Below are positions 7,318 to 14,193 of a stretch of DNA of 33,205 nt, in pieces. Origin of the DNA: Candidatus Hydrogenedentota bacterium (GTDB lineage: Bacteria > Hydrogenedentota > Hydrogenedentia > Hydrogenedentales > JAGMZX01); NCBI GenBank assembly GCA_018005585.1, contig JAGMZX010000056.1, forward strand, positions 1 to 33,205. Reading direction: 5' to 3'. Both the position numbers and the translations under genes were made by a program. Under the pieces are notes generated by a model, which made no database searches, had not been told where the DNA came from, and saw nothing but the letters and a program-made list of their open reading frames with translations. Each line of letters opens with the position of its first letter. Position 1 is the first letter of the stretch.

Positions 7318-8660
7318 GGAGCGGGATTCCCCTGCCGCAATTCCAGTTTAATCGGAACACCCGCGAAACCGTAGCGCTCGCGAAGCTGATTCTCGATAAA
7401 GCGCAGGTAGCTGAAATGAAACAGGTCTTTCCGGTTCACGAACAACACGAACGTGGGCGGCTTCACGCCCGCTTGCGTGATATAACGCACCTTCGCTGCT
7501 TTCCCCTTTACCGTCGAAGCCGGATGCTTTGCACGGATGTCTTCCATGAACTTATTGAGCTCCGCGGTATTGATCCGGAGGTCCGTTCCGGCGGCGACGC
7601 GGTCCACGTAGTCCAGCACCGTGAAAATGCGCTGGCGCGACACGTTCGAGACCGTTACGTAAGGCGCATGCTTGATGTGCGGCATCTTGAGTTCGATTTC
7701 GTCGTCGATCTGCTTGAATCGCGCCGCTCGCTCTTCGACCAGGTCCCACTTCGTCCACACCAGCACCATCCCGACCCCCTGCTCCAAGACATAGCCGATG
7801 ACCCGCTTGTCCTGCTCCGTCATGCCCTCCGTCGCGTCGATCATGACCAGGCAAACGTCAGCGCGCCGGATCGCGCGCAGGGTTCGGCTCACGCTGAAGT
7901 GTTCGACCGGCGCGCGGATACCCGCCTTCTTCCGCAGCCCGGCCGTGTCGATGAGCACATATTCTTTCCCTTTCCACGAGAACTCGATATCGATCGCGTC
8001 CCGCGTCGTCCCGGGCTGTTCATGCACAATCGTGCGCTCTTCGTTCAGGATCGCATTGATGAACGAAGATTTCCCAACGTTCGGCTTGCCGATGACGGCG
8101 ACCTTGACGGCCGGCGCCGCCTCCGTCTCGTCCGTTTCCCGCGGCGGCGTTTCCGGCAAATGCGCCGCCACCGCATCGAGCAAAGGCCCGATGCCGTGCC
8201 CGTGCCCCGCCGAGATCGCGTACGGCTCGCCCAGGCCGAGGCCGAAGAAATCAAACCGCCTCATCTCGAGGTCTTCGTTGTCCAGCTTGTTCACGGCCAG
8301 CACAATCGGCTTTCCCGCGCGCAGCACGTCGTCGCGAATCTGGTAATCGGTCCTCGTCAATTCGCATTGGCCATCGACAATAAAGATCAGGACGCGCGCC
8401 TCGGCCATCGCGAGGCGCAACTGGTCCTGCATCTTCTGCGATACAGGGTCAACGGGGTTTTCCATGATGCCCCCGGTATCGACTACGCGGAAGGCGCGCC
8501 CTTCCCACTCGGCCTCGCTGATGAAACGGTCTCGCGTAATGCCTTCCACATTATGGACGATGGCGCGCTGTTTGCCGAGGATACGGTTGAAGAGCGTGGA
8601 TTTGCCCACGTTCGGCCGGCCGATGATGGCCACCAGCGGCAGCTTCCGTTTCTTCGGCAT
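7314..8660 (-). CDS. der: Ribosome-assembly GTPase Der (EngA)
   Basis: Der is a double GTPase needed for maturation of the 50S ribosomal subunit. The 448-residue protein carries two G domains: first G1 GRPNVGKS at 14-21, G3 DTGG at 61-64 and G4 NKLD at 124-127; second G1 GKPNVGKS at 191-198, G3 DTAG at 238-241 and G4 TKWD at 303-306. A C-terminal KH-like domain follows (from about residue 355), ending in the usual GVPIKLELR-type segment. The ATG at 8660 was chosen because it begins immediately before the first G1 motif and overlaps the pgsA stop by one base (TGATG). The open frame continues upstream only as the shadow of pgsA. Confidence 0.97.
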   Translation of the reverse strand: MPKKRKLPLVAIIGRPNVGKSTLFNRILGKQRAIVHNVEGITRDRFISEAEWEGRAFRVVDTGGIMENPVDPVSQKMQDQLRLAMAEARVLIFIVDGQCELTRTDYQIRDDVLRAGKPIVLAVNKLDNEDLEMRRFDFFGLGLGEPYAISAGHGHGIGPLLDAVAAHLPETPPRETDETEAAPAVKVAVIGKPNVGKSSFINAILNEERTIVHEQPGTTRDAIDIEFSWKGKEYVLIDTAGLRKKAGIRAPVEHFSVSRTLRAIRRADVCLVMIDATEGMTEQDKRVIGYVLEQGVGMVLVWTKWDLVEERAARFKQIDDEIELKMPHIKHAPYVTVSNVSRQRIFTVLDYVDRVAAGTDLRINTAELNKFMEDIRAKHPASTVKGKAAKVRYITQAGVKPPTFVLFVNRKDLFHFSYLRFIENQLRERYGFAGVPIKLELRQGNPAP

Positions 8661-9220
8661 CACGCCGCCTTTCGGCTTGCCGCCAGCTGCGCCCCGGAAT
8701 AGAAGTAATCGGCGAACGATGCGATCGTGCAGATCAGCGCGATGAGAATGAGATAGTAGGCGAGGGACAGCTTCAAAAGGACCGCGATGATCACGCTCAT
8801 GTGCGCCCAGGTCGTGGCCTTGCCCAAGGCGCGCGGCCTGAACTGCGTCGGGCCCATCTGGCTCGTGATCAACAAGGCGCCCACGACGATGAAGACGTCC
8901 CGCGACAGCACAATCACCGGAAACGCCATGAACCATCGCGGCAGCACGTCATAGAAATACGGGTTTGCCGCAATGAAAACGAAACCCAGATTCACGATGA
9001 GCTTGTCGGCAAGCGGGTCCAGGCGCATGCCCAGCCGGGAGTGCTGGTGGTAGCGGCGGGCGATAAAACCGTCCAGGATGTCCGAAAGCGCCGCCGCCGT
9101 GTACAGCGCAAATGCGGCCCACCGCAGCCATTCGCGTTCTGGCGAATAAAGGTACACCAGAGCGCAAAAGACCGGGATGCAGAAGACCCGGGCCAGTGTA
9201 ATGCGGTTTGCCAACGTCAC
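8660..9220 (-). CDS. pgsA: CDP-diacylglycerol-glycerol-3-phosphate 3-phosphatidyltransferase (PgsA)
   Basis: PgsA makes phosphatidylglycerol phosphate from CDP-diacylglycerol and glycerol 3-phosphate in the membrane. The 186-residue protein has the complete CDP-alcohol phosphatidyltransferase motif D-x2-D-G-x2-A-R-x8-G-x3-D-x3-D, with Asp47, Asp50, Gly51, Ala54, Arg55, Gly64, Asp68 and Asp72. Five or six hydrophobic helices surround it. The start is a GTG at 9220, giving the typical N-terminus M-TLANRITLARV; an AGAGG lies about 11 bases upstream. It is the first gene of the overlapping run pgsA-der-plsY-DUF2723. A related CDP-alcohol transferase such as PssA is less likely given the length and N-terminus. 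Confidence 0.92.
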   Translation of the reverse strand: MTLANRITLARVFCIPVFCALVYLYSPEREWLRWAAFALYTAAALSDILDGFIARRYHQHSRLGMRLDPLADKLIVNLGFVFIAANPYFYDVLPRWFMAFPVIVLSRDVFIVVGALLITSQMGPTQFRPRALGKATTWAHMSVIIAVLLKLSLAYYLILIALICTIASFADYFYSGAQLAASRKAA

Positions 9221-9326
9221 CGTGCCGATTTCCCTCTTGCGCAGTTCACGACCTCCGGATGTTCCCGGAACGGGACATCACGGCGCGCGCCGCGGGCTGC
9301 CATGCCTCCTGCTCCCTTGCGCGGCA

Positions 9327-9704
9327 TCATTCCTGCGGACGCAGATGCCGTTTGACCTGCGCCACCAGTTCCGCCGTCAAGAAAGGCTTCGTGATGAATG
9401 TGAGCGCGCCTACATGCAGGCTGTGCGCCCGCGCGTCCGGCGTGTGCGCCGAAGAGAGACACACCACCGGAATCTGCTGGGTTTCCGGGTTGGCCTTGAT
9501 CTGTTCGCACACTTCGTAGCCGCTCATCGTCGGCATCATGATGTCGAGCAGGATCAGGTCGGGCTTCTCGCGGATAGCGAGGTCGAGCGCCTCCAGTCCG
9601 TCAAATGCCCTGATTACGTCGAGACCTTCCGCCTTCAGCGTGCGTTCGATCAGCATCACCACGTCCGGCTCGTCATCGACCACAAGTATCTTTGGATTAG
9701 CCAC
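9327..9704 (-). CDS. Stand-alone receiver (CheY-like) response regulator
   Basis: This is a 125-residue single receiver domain. The acidic pocket is Asp10-Asp11, the phosphoacceptor is Asp54 in LILLDIMMP, the switch Ser84 is in VCLSSAH, and the conserved Lys106 is in TKPF. There is no output domain, so it must act by protein contact or as a phosphate sink. The start is a GTG at 9704 preceded by GGGGAG at a 7-base distance. It overlaps the end of the PilZ gene by 8 bases, indicating co-translation. No histidine kinase is encoded in the window, so the phosphodonor is unknown. About 106 bases separate it from pgsA, in which I see no further feature. Confidence 0.93.
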   Translation of the reverse strand: MANPKILVVDDEPDVVMLIERTLKAEGLDVIRAFDGLEALDLAIREKPDLILLDIMMPTMSGYEVCEQIKANPETQQIPVVCLSSAHTPDARAHSLHVGALTFITKPFLTAELVAQVKRHLRPQE

Positions 9705-10209
9705 GGCGTCTCCCCAAATTGCCGGTAACTCGGTCTCCCACCGTAATATCCAGCGTGTGCATCCGCGTGCGCGGCGTCCGGCGCGGCCGCGAACGGCGGA
9801 TCGTAATCGGAGCCGACGCAGGCCGGTGGATGGGCCTCAGCATGACCTGCACCCCATGGTCCACCAGACCGCCAAAACCCGGCTGCGTGCGCACTACGCG
9901 CGCCTCGATAGACTGCGACAACGGCACCTTGAATTCCTCGTCACGCATCATCTGTATCACCACGACGCTGCCCGTCTCCAACTGTTCGAGCAGGCGAATT
10001 CGCATGCCGCGCGGGTTCAGGTCCAGAACCACGCCCTCCAATTTCACGCCCGGCGCCCGCTTCGTCCAGACGAGGCACGGGCGGCACACCTCCGTGCGCG
10101 GGGCATTGCGCCGGCCACGCCGCAAAGATTTCAGCTCCGGAGACCAGATCATCTCCTCGCCGGGCGTTAGCCGGCCATCAACAAAGAGTGGCCTGCGTTT
10201 TTCCGCCAT
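9697..10209 (-). CDS. PilZ-domain protein, probable c-di-GMP binder
   Basis: This is a 170-residue protein from the ATG at 10209, which has AAGGA 7 bases upstream; the open frame continues upstream without a ribosome-binding site. The PilZ signature is R-x3-R at 34-38 (RNAPR) and D-x-N-x2-G at 63-68 (DLNPRG), in which Asn replaces the usual Ser. The barrel continues with ARVVRTQPGFGGLVDHGVQV. These positions bind c-di-GMP in characterised PilZ proteins, so binding is likely but the Asn change should be tested. The last 40 residues are Arg-rich (RRSRPRRTPRTR) and outside the domain. The receiver gene overlaps its 3' end, suggesting a two-protein signalling unit. Confidence 0.85.
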   Translation of the reverse strand: MAEKRRPLFVDGRLTPGEEMIWSPELKSLRRGRRNAPRTEVCRPCLVWTKRAPGVKLEGVVLDLNPRGMRIRLLEQLETGSVVVIQMMRDEEFKVPLSQSIEARVVRTQPGFGGLVDHGVQVMLRPIHRPASAPITIRRSRPRRTPRTRMHTLDITVGDRVTGNLGRRRG

Positions 10210-10482
10210 GTCCTCGTCCTTTGTGAGGGACACCGATTCATTATCTCCGCCATCTCCGCCGAATAGAAGAATACCCCAAACCGGCGGGTATTTCCATAAT
10301 CCGGCGCGGCAACGCTTTCCGGGAACGGAATTTTCACCGGCAATGGATCGTTTTATCAACAACGGGTGCTGCGAACATGCCCCGTTAACTTCCCCAGACT
10401 TCGCGGAACGACAGGAGCCGCGTCTGCCTGACATGCCGGGCAGCCAAGGGTACGACAAATATAACATGAAGGAGACCATACT
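10210..10482 (+). promoter_or_regulatory. Divergent spacer between the PilZ gene and superoxide dismutase gene
   Basis: These 273 bases separate two divergent genes and must hold both promoters. It is AT-richer than its surroundings in two places, near 10330-10360 and 10455-10470. I cannot assign a confident -35/-10 pair: CTGACA at 10428-10433 has only a weak TACGAC partner at 17 bases. AAGGAG sits just upstream of the dismutase ATG. No RNA or small gene is recognised. Confidence 0.4.
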
Positions 10483-11097
10483 ATGGCGTACACACTTCCT
10501 CCGTTACCCTATGCCTTTGATGCGTTGGAACCGCATATCGACGCGCGGACCATGGAAATCCACCATGGGAAGCATCATCAGGCCTATGTGAACAATGTCA
10601 ACGCGGCTGTCGAGGGCATCGACGCGCTCGCGGCAAAAAACATCGAGGACCTCTTGCGCAGTGTTCAGGACGTGCCCGAGGACAAGCGGCAGGTGGTCAT
10701 CAACAACGGCGGCGGCCACGCCAACCACACCCTGTTCTGGCAGATCATGGGCCCGAACGGAGGCGGCGAGCCGAGAAACGGCCTTGCCAGCGCGATTGGC
10801 AACGCTTTCGGCACGCTGGACGGGTTCAAGGACGCGTTCAGCAAGGCCGCGGCCACCCGTTTCGGCAGCGGCTGGGCCTGGCTCGTCGTGAACGGGGAGG
10901 GCAAGCTTCAGGTCTACAGCACCGCGAACCAGGATTCGCCCCTGATGCAAGGCCATACCCCCATCCTGGGTTTGGATGTGTGGGAACACGCCTACTACCT
11001 CAAGTACCAGAACCGGCGCCCGGATTACATCGCCGCGTTCTGGAATGTCGTTCGTTGGGACAAGGTGGCGGACTTCTATGCGTCCGCGAGAAGATGA
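10483..11097 (+). CDS. sodA: Superoxide dismutase, Mn type (Fe/Mn family)
   Basis: The enzyme converts superoxide to oxygen and hydrogen peroxide. The 204-residue protein has the four metal ligands His27, His82, Asp165 and His169, the last two in [16 protein letters not shown]. The second-sphere features point to manganese or cambialistic use: the [13 protein letters not shown] segment and Gln150 in TANQDSPL, where Fe enzymes have their glutamine in the N-terminal domain instead. There is no signal peptide, so it is cytoplasmic. AAGGAG lies 8 bases before the ATG, and a terminator follows. It shows the organism meets oxygen at least at times. Confidence 0.96.
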   Translation: MAYTLPPLPYAFDALEPHIDARTMEIHHGKHHQAYVNNVNAAVEGIDALAAKNIEDLLRSVQDVPEDKRQVVINNGGGHANHTLFWQIMGPNGGGEPRNGLASAIGNAFGTLDGFKDAFSKAAATRFGSGWAWLVVNGEGKLQVYSTANQDSPLMQGHTPILGLDVWEHAYYLKYQNRRPDYIAAFWNVVRWDKVADFYASARR

Positions 11098-11131
11098 CGG
11101 CGCGCGCGGCGCGCTGACAGGCGCCGGGAAT

Positions 11132-11161
11132 GGCCGGGAACCCCGTTTCCCGGCCTTTTTT
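11132..11161 (+). terminator. Rho-independent terminator of the superoxide dismutase gene
   Basis: A 9-base-pair stem, GGCCGGGAA (11132-11140) with TTCCCGGCC (11147-11155), encloses a 6-base loop and runs into six T. It begins 34 bases after the stop codon, so the dismutase gene is a single transcription unit. Confidence 0.9.
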
Positions 11162-11190
11162 CTTGCCCGGCCGCGACACGGCGCGGCTTC

Positions 11191-11220
11191 TTCGCATGGC
11201 GGCACACGCTCCGGTATACT
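11191..11220 (+). promoter_or_regulatory. Promoter for the small gene and PHP-phnX genes
   Basis: TTCGCA at 11191-11196 and TATACT at 11215-11220 are 18 bases apart. The -10 and its left flank (GGTATACT) are identical to the promoter-like site at 4171-4178. It lies after the upstream terminator and about 38 bases before the next start codon, a sensible place for a promoter. Confidence 0.5.
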
Positions 11221-11258
11221 ACGCCCCGTCTTCCGGAACGGTTTCGCGGAGAAACGCC

Positions 11259-11480
11259 ATGCTGTATTTCAAGTGCGCCCAATATGTGCCGGGCAAAGGC
11301 GACGCCTGGACCTATTACGAATGTGACGACAACAAGAAGGTGTTGCGCCAGATGACGCACATCACCGGGACCGGCGAACTGACGCGGGTCCCAGACCCTA
11401 TCGTCAAGAAGCTTATCCGGCCCGAAGCGTTGCTCGATGCGGACGCTGGCGAGTTCCTGCAACTCTGGGCCAAGCCCTGA
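11259..11480 (+). CDS. Small conserved-looking protein of unknown function
   Basis: This is a 73-residue protein starting MLYFKCAQYVPGKGD, with GGAG 7 bases before the ATG at 11259. It contains Cys6 and Cys24 (ECDDNKKV) and an acidic C-terminal half (PEALLDADAGEFLQLWAKP). There is no signal peptide or membrane helix. The sequence is compact and has a good ribosome-binding site and a promoter, so I take it as real, but I recognise no family. It precedes the PHP phosphoesterase gene by 22 bases and is probably in the same transcript. Confidence 0.65.
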   Translation: MLYFKCAQYVPGKGDAWTYYECDDNKKVLRQMTHITGTGELTRVPDPIVKKLIRPEALLDADAGEFLQLWAKP

Positions 11481-11502
11481 ATCGAGTGGGAGGAAGCACG
11501 AA

Positions 11503-12381
11503 TTGCCCGTCCACATCTCTCATCCCTACATGACCGGCCCGTTCTCCTGGCTCAAAGGCAACCTGCATACCCATACGACGAACAGCGACGGCGACCTCAG
11601 CCCGCAGGAATCCGTGGCCACGTATGCCGCGCTCGGCTACGATTTCCTCATGGTCAGCGACCATGACTGCTTCACCAAGACGAAAGGCCTGGACCCTCAC
11701 GGCATGGTGCTCATACCGGGCAACGAAATCACGGCCTATGGGCCGCACCTGCTGCACGTGAACGCCCACCGCTACATCGACCCCGATGAAGACCGCCAGG
11801 CCATGATCGACGCGATCAACGTGGACGGCGGTTTCTGTGTCGTGTGTCATCCAAACTGGCTTGAAAACTACAATCACTGCGACCACAGCTTGCTCACCGA
11901 ATGGCGCGATTATCTTGGCATCGAAATTTACAACGGCGTGTGCCGGCGCGCCGAGGGCAGCCCCATCGCAACGGACCGTTGGGACCGCCTGCTCAGCACC
12001 GGCCGCCGCGTCTGGGGTTTTGCCAACGACGACAGTCACAAGCCGGTGGAACGCGGCGTAGCCTGGAATGTGGCGCAGGTCGAATCGCGCATTCCGGCAG
12101 CGATTGTGCGCGCACTTCGAGATGGCCGCTTCTATGCGAGCACGGGCGTCGCTATTACGGCCATACGCGTCGAGAACGCGACGATTACCGTCGAAACGGC
12201 CAACGCTCAGCGGTGCCGCGTGTTCGCGGACCTGAGCCGCCTGCAGGCGACACAAGAAGGGCCCGCGATTTCCTATACGGTCCCGGACGATTTCCCCCAT
12301 ACCTATGTGCGTGTGGAATGCTACGGTGTGGGCGACGATACCGCCTGGACCCAGCCGTTCTTTGTGGAAAAGACCGCCTGA
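11503..12381 (+). CDS. PHP-domain metal-dependent phosphoesterase
   Basis: This is a 292-residue protein. The PHP (polymerase and histidinol phosphatase) metal site is complete: H22-x-H24 in NLHTHTTNSDGDLSP, SDHD at 52-55, PGNEI around 79-83, a His in VVCHPNW, and the late NDDSH motif. Such enzymes hydrolyse phosphoesters using two or three metal ions; the substrate here is unknown. The last 75 residues form a small beta domain. The start was set at a TTG (11503) because GGGAGGA lies 9 bases upstream; the first ATG (11530) has no such site. phnX follows 40 bases downstream, so the two may share a pathway. Confidence 0.85.
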   Translation: MPVHISHPYMTGPFSWLKGNLHTHTTNSDGDLSPQESVATYAALGYDFLMVSDHDCFTKTKGLDPHGMVLIPGNEITAYGPHLLHVNAHRYIDPDEDRQAMIDAINVDGGFCVVCHPNWLENYNHCDHSLLTEWRDYLGIEIYNGVCRRAEGSPIATDRWDRLLSTGRRVWGFANDDSHKPVERGVAWNVAQVESRIPAAIVRALRDGRFYASTGVAITAIRVENATITVETANAQRCRVFADLSRLQATQEGPAISYTVPDDFPHTYVRVECYGVGDDTAWTQPFFVEKTA

Positions 12382-12421
12382 TACACGGGCGGGACGCCGT
12401 GCGGCGAGGAGGAATGCATTT

Positions 12422-13252
12422 ATGGAGTTCGTGTTTCAGCGCAGTTACCGCGGCCCATTGAAGGCAGTGCTGCTCGATTGGGCGGGCACGACCATGGATT
12501 ACGGGTGCTATGCGCCGGCAGTGGTTTTCGTCGAGGTCTTCAAGCGCCAGGGCGTGCCAATCACCATGGACCAGGCCCGCGAACCGATGGGCGCGCACAA
12601 GCGCGTGCACATCCAGAAGATCACGCAGATTGACGCGGTGCGGCGCCTCTGGGAAGAGACACATGGCCGCCCCCCGTCCGAACAGGACGTGGACCGGATG
12701 TTTGCCGAGTTCGTGCCGTTGCAGTTGCAGTGCCTCGCCGATTACGCGGATTTGATCCCCGGCACGCTCGAGGTGGTGGCGGACTTCCGCAAACGCGGCA
12801 TGAAGGTTGGCTCGACTACCGGCTACACGGGCGAAATGATGCAGCTGCTCTGCGCGGAAGCGACGAAACGCGGCTACACGCCGGACGCGACCGTCTGCGC
12901 TACGGACGTGCCCGCCGGCCGGCCCGAGCCGTGGATGTGCCTCGAAAACGCCCAACGGCTGCGTATCTTCCCGATGGAGGCGGTCGTAAAGGCCGGCGAC
13001 ACGTTGCCGGACATCTATGAAGGCCTGAACGCGGGCATGTGGAGCATCGGCATTGCCATGACCGGCAATGAACTGGGGCTGAACGAAGCGGAACTGGCGC
13101 AACTCGACCCCGAAACACGCGAACGAAAGCGCCGTCGGGCCTATGAACGCATGGCGCAGGCCGGCGCGCATTACGTTGTCGACTCGATTGCCGATGTGCC
13201 GCCGCTCCTCGACGCGATCAACGCACGGCTCGCGCGCGGCGAACGTCCGTAA
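12422..13252 (+). CDS. phnX: Phosphonoacetaldehyde hydrolase (phosphonatase)
   Basis: PhnX cleaves the C-P bond of phosphonoacetaldehyde to acetaldehyde and phosphate, the last step of 2-aminoethylphosphonate breakdown. The 276-residue HAD-family protein has the nucleophile Asp19 in LLDWAGTT, the Schiff-base Lys60 in PMGAHKRVHI, the TTGYT motif, PAGRPEPWM and the Mg-binding AGDTLPD. The conserved Lys separates it from other HAD phosphatases. AGGAGGA lies 8 bases before the ATG. The usual partner PhnW (aminoethylphosphonate transaminase) is not in the window, and no phosphonate transporter is seen. The preceding PHP phosphoesterase may act in the same pathway. Confidence 0.94.
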   Translation: MEFVFQRSYRGPLKAVLLDWAGTTMDYGCYAPAVVFVEVFKRQGVPITMDQAREPMGAHKRVHIQKITQIDAVRRLWEETHGRPPSEQDVDRMFAEFVPLQLQCLADYADLIPGTLEVVADFRKRGMKVGSTTGYTGEMMQLLCAEATKRGYTPDATVCATDVPAGRPEPWMCLENAQRLRIFPMEAVVKAGDTLPDIYEGLNAGMWSIGIAMTGNELGLNEAELAQLDPETRERKRRRAYERMAQAGAHYVVDSIADVPPLLDAINARLARGERP

Positions 13253-13261
13253 GCTCGCATC

Positions 13262-13978
13262 ATGGCGGCATGCCGGGACGCAGACGCGCTCAAGCGCGCC
13301 CTGTTCGCCGCGTTCGGTGCGGCGGCGATATACAGCGTGACCGCGTGTGTCGTTGAGGCCCTGCCGATGCTGCCGTTTCTGCGCGCGTTGCCCACGCTTC
13401 TCCTCGTCGCGGCAGCGGCCTTATGGTCGCGGCCCGATTACGGTTGGCGCATCGCGCTGGGACTCTTCTGCGGCGCGTGGGGCGACTACTTTCTCGCTTC
13501 CGCGTCGCGCGACTGGTTCCTGGCCGGGCTTGGCGCATTCTTGCTGGGCCATGTCTTCTATATTGCCGCGTTCGCGTTCCGCCGCCGCGTTACGGGGCCG
13601 CGCCTCGCCGTGACCGCGGCAACAACGGCAACCGTGGCTGTGCTGACTATTCTCGTCGCATTGCGGCTCGCGGCCGCGGGCGAAACGCGTCTTGTCTTGC
13701 CCGTGACCGCTTACAGCCTTGTCATCGTCGCGATGGCGGGCGCGGCCATGCTGCACGAGACCACAACGCCGCTTGTCGCGGCGGGCGCGCTTGTTTTCGT
13801 CCTTTCAGACGCGCATATCGCGGTGAACCACCTGCTGCGCGATTCGCCGCTGCTGGCGCTGAGCGTATCCGGTTATGCGACCTACTACCTCGGGCAGGGC
13901 TTGATCGCGGCGGGCGCGGTCTCGGGCTCGCACTCATGGGGGGCGCGGGCAGGCCGCAGCGATTTCGCGCAACGATAG
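13262..13978 (+). CDS. YhhN/TMEM86-family membrane protein (lysoplasmalogenase-like)
   Basis: This is a 238-residue protein with about eight hydrophobic helices. YhhN-family features are visible: LFCGAWGDYFLA, LGAFLLGHVFYIAAF, and GALVFVLSDAHIAV, containing the conserved Gly-Asp and Ser-Asp acidic residues, and a late YYLGQGLI. Eukaryotic TMEM86B members hydrolyse the vinyl-ether bond of lysoplasmalogens; bacterial members are mostly untested, so the activity here is inferred from the family. The gene starts 9 bases after phnX and is likely in the same transcript, although its ribosome-binding site is weak. Confidence 0.85.
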   Translation: MAACRDADALKRALFAAFGAAAIYSVTACVVEALPMLPFLRALPTLLLVAAAALWSRPDYGWRIALGLFCGAWGDYFLASASRDWFLAGLGAFLLGHVFYIAAFAFRRRVTGPRLAVTAATTATVAVLTILVALRLAAAGETRLVLPVTAYSLVIVAMAGAAMLHETTTPLVAAGALVFVLSDAHIAVNHLLRDSPLLALSVSGYATYYLGQGLIAAGAVSGSHSWGARAGRSDFAQR

Positions 13979-14160
13979 CTATCCTGCTTATCTCTGCCAG
14001 CGCGATTTGTGCCGTGCCGCCCGCGTATGGCAGAGTAACGCATTCTTGGACCCGCTGTTACTGGCGATTGGACGTGGAAGGGACCACGGGGAAGCAGCGG
14101 GATTGGTTAAGCCGCTCGCCTGGGCGCCGGCTTCCTCGCTGCGGAGGCGGCCGGAAATAA
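13936..14160 (+). pseudogene. Possible remnant of a secreted-protein gene
   Basis: A 74-codon open frame overlaps the end of the YhhN gene. It begins with a basic stretch, then a signal-peptide-like core (ATIAILLISASAICAVPP), then a short Cys/Arg-rich tail with no recognisable domain. No clear ribosome-binding site is seen. It may be a fragment of a decayed gene or chance, in the 215-base gap before gcvT. Nothing else was identified in that gap except a short palindrome at 14165. Confidence 0.2.
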
Positions 14161-14164
14161 CGCG

Positions 14165-14182
14165 GGGAAGCGTGCGCTTCCC
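14165..14182. repeat. Palindrome just upstream of gcvT
   Basis: A perfect inverted repeat GGGAAGCG-TG-CGCTTCCC ends 11 bases before the gcvT ATG and immediately before its GAGGG ribosome-binding site. It could be an operator or an RNA hairpin affecting initiation. There is no T tract, so it is not a terminator. Confidence 0.45.
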
Positions 14183-14193
14183 GAGGGTGTGTT

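Noticed and set aside
5489-7360. 623-codon open frame on the minus strand
   Set aside because: It is the shadow of plsY and DUF2723 in another frame; Arg/Ala/Gly-rich with no domain, while the overlapping frames encode clear families.
7416-8702. 428-codon plus-strand open frame opposite der
   Set aside because: Antisense shadow; the minus strand carries all G-motifs of Der in order.
10428-10465. Sigma-70 promoter for sodA from CTGACA with a TACGAC or TATAAC -10
   Set aside because: TACGAC is a poor match, and a -10 at TATAAC would place the transcript start within the ribosome-binding site.
13979-14193. Glycine riboswitch before gcvT
   Set aside because: The conserved purine-rich core and paired aptamers are not present; only short GC palindromes are seen.
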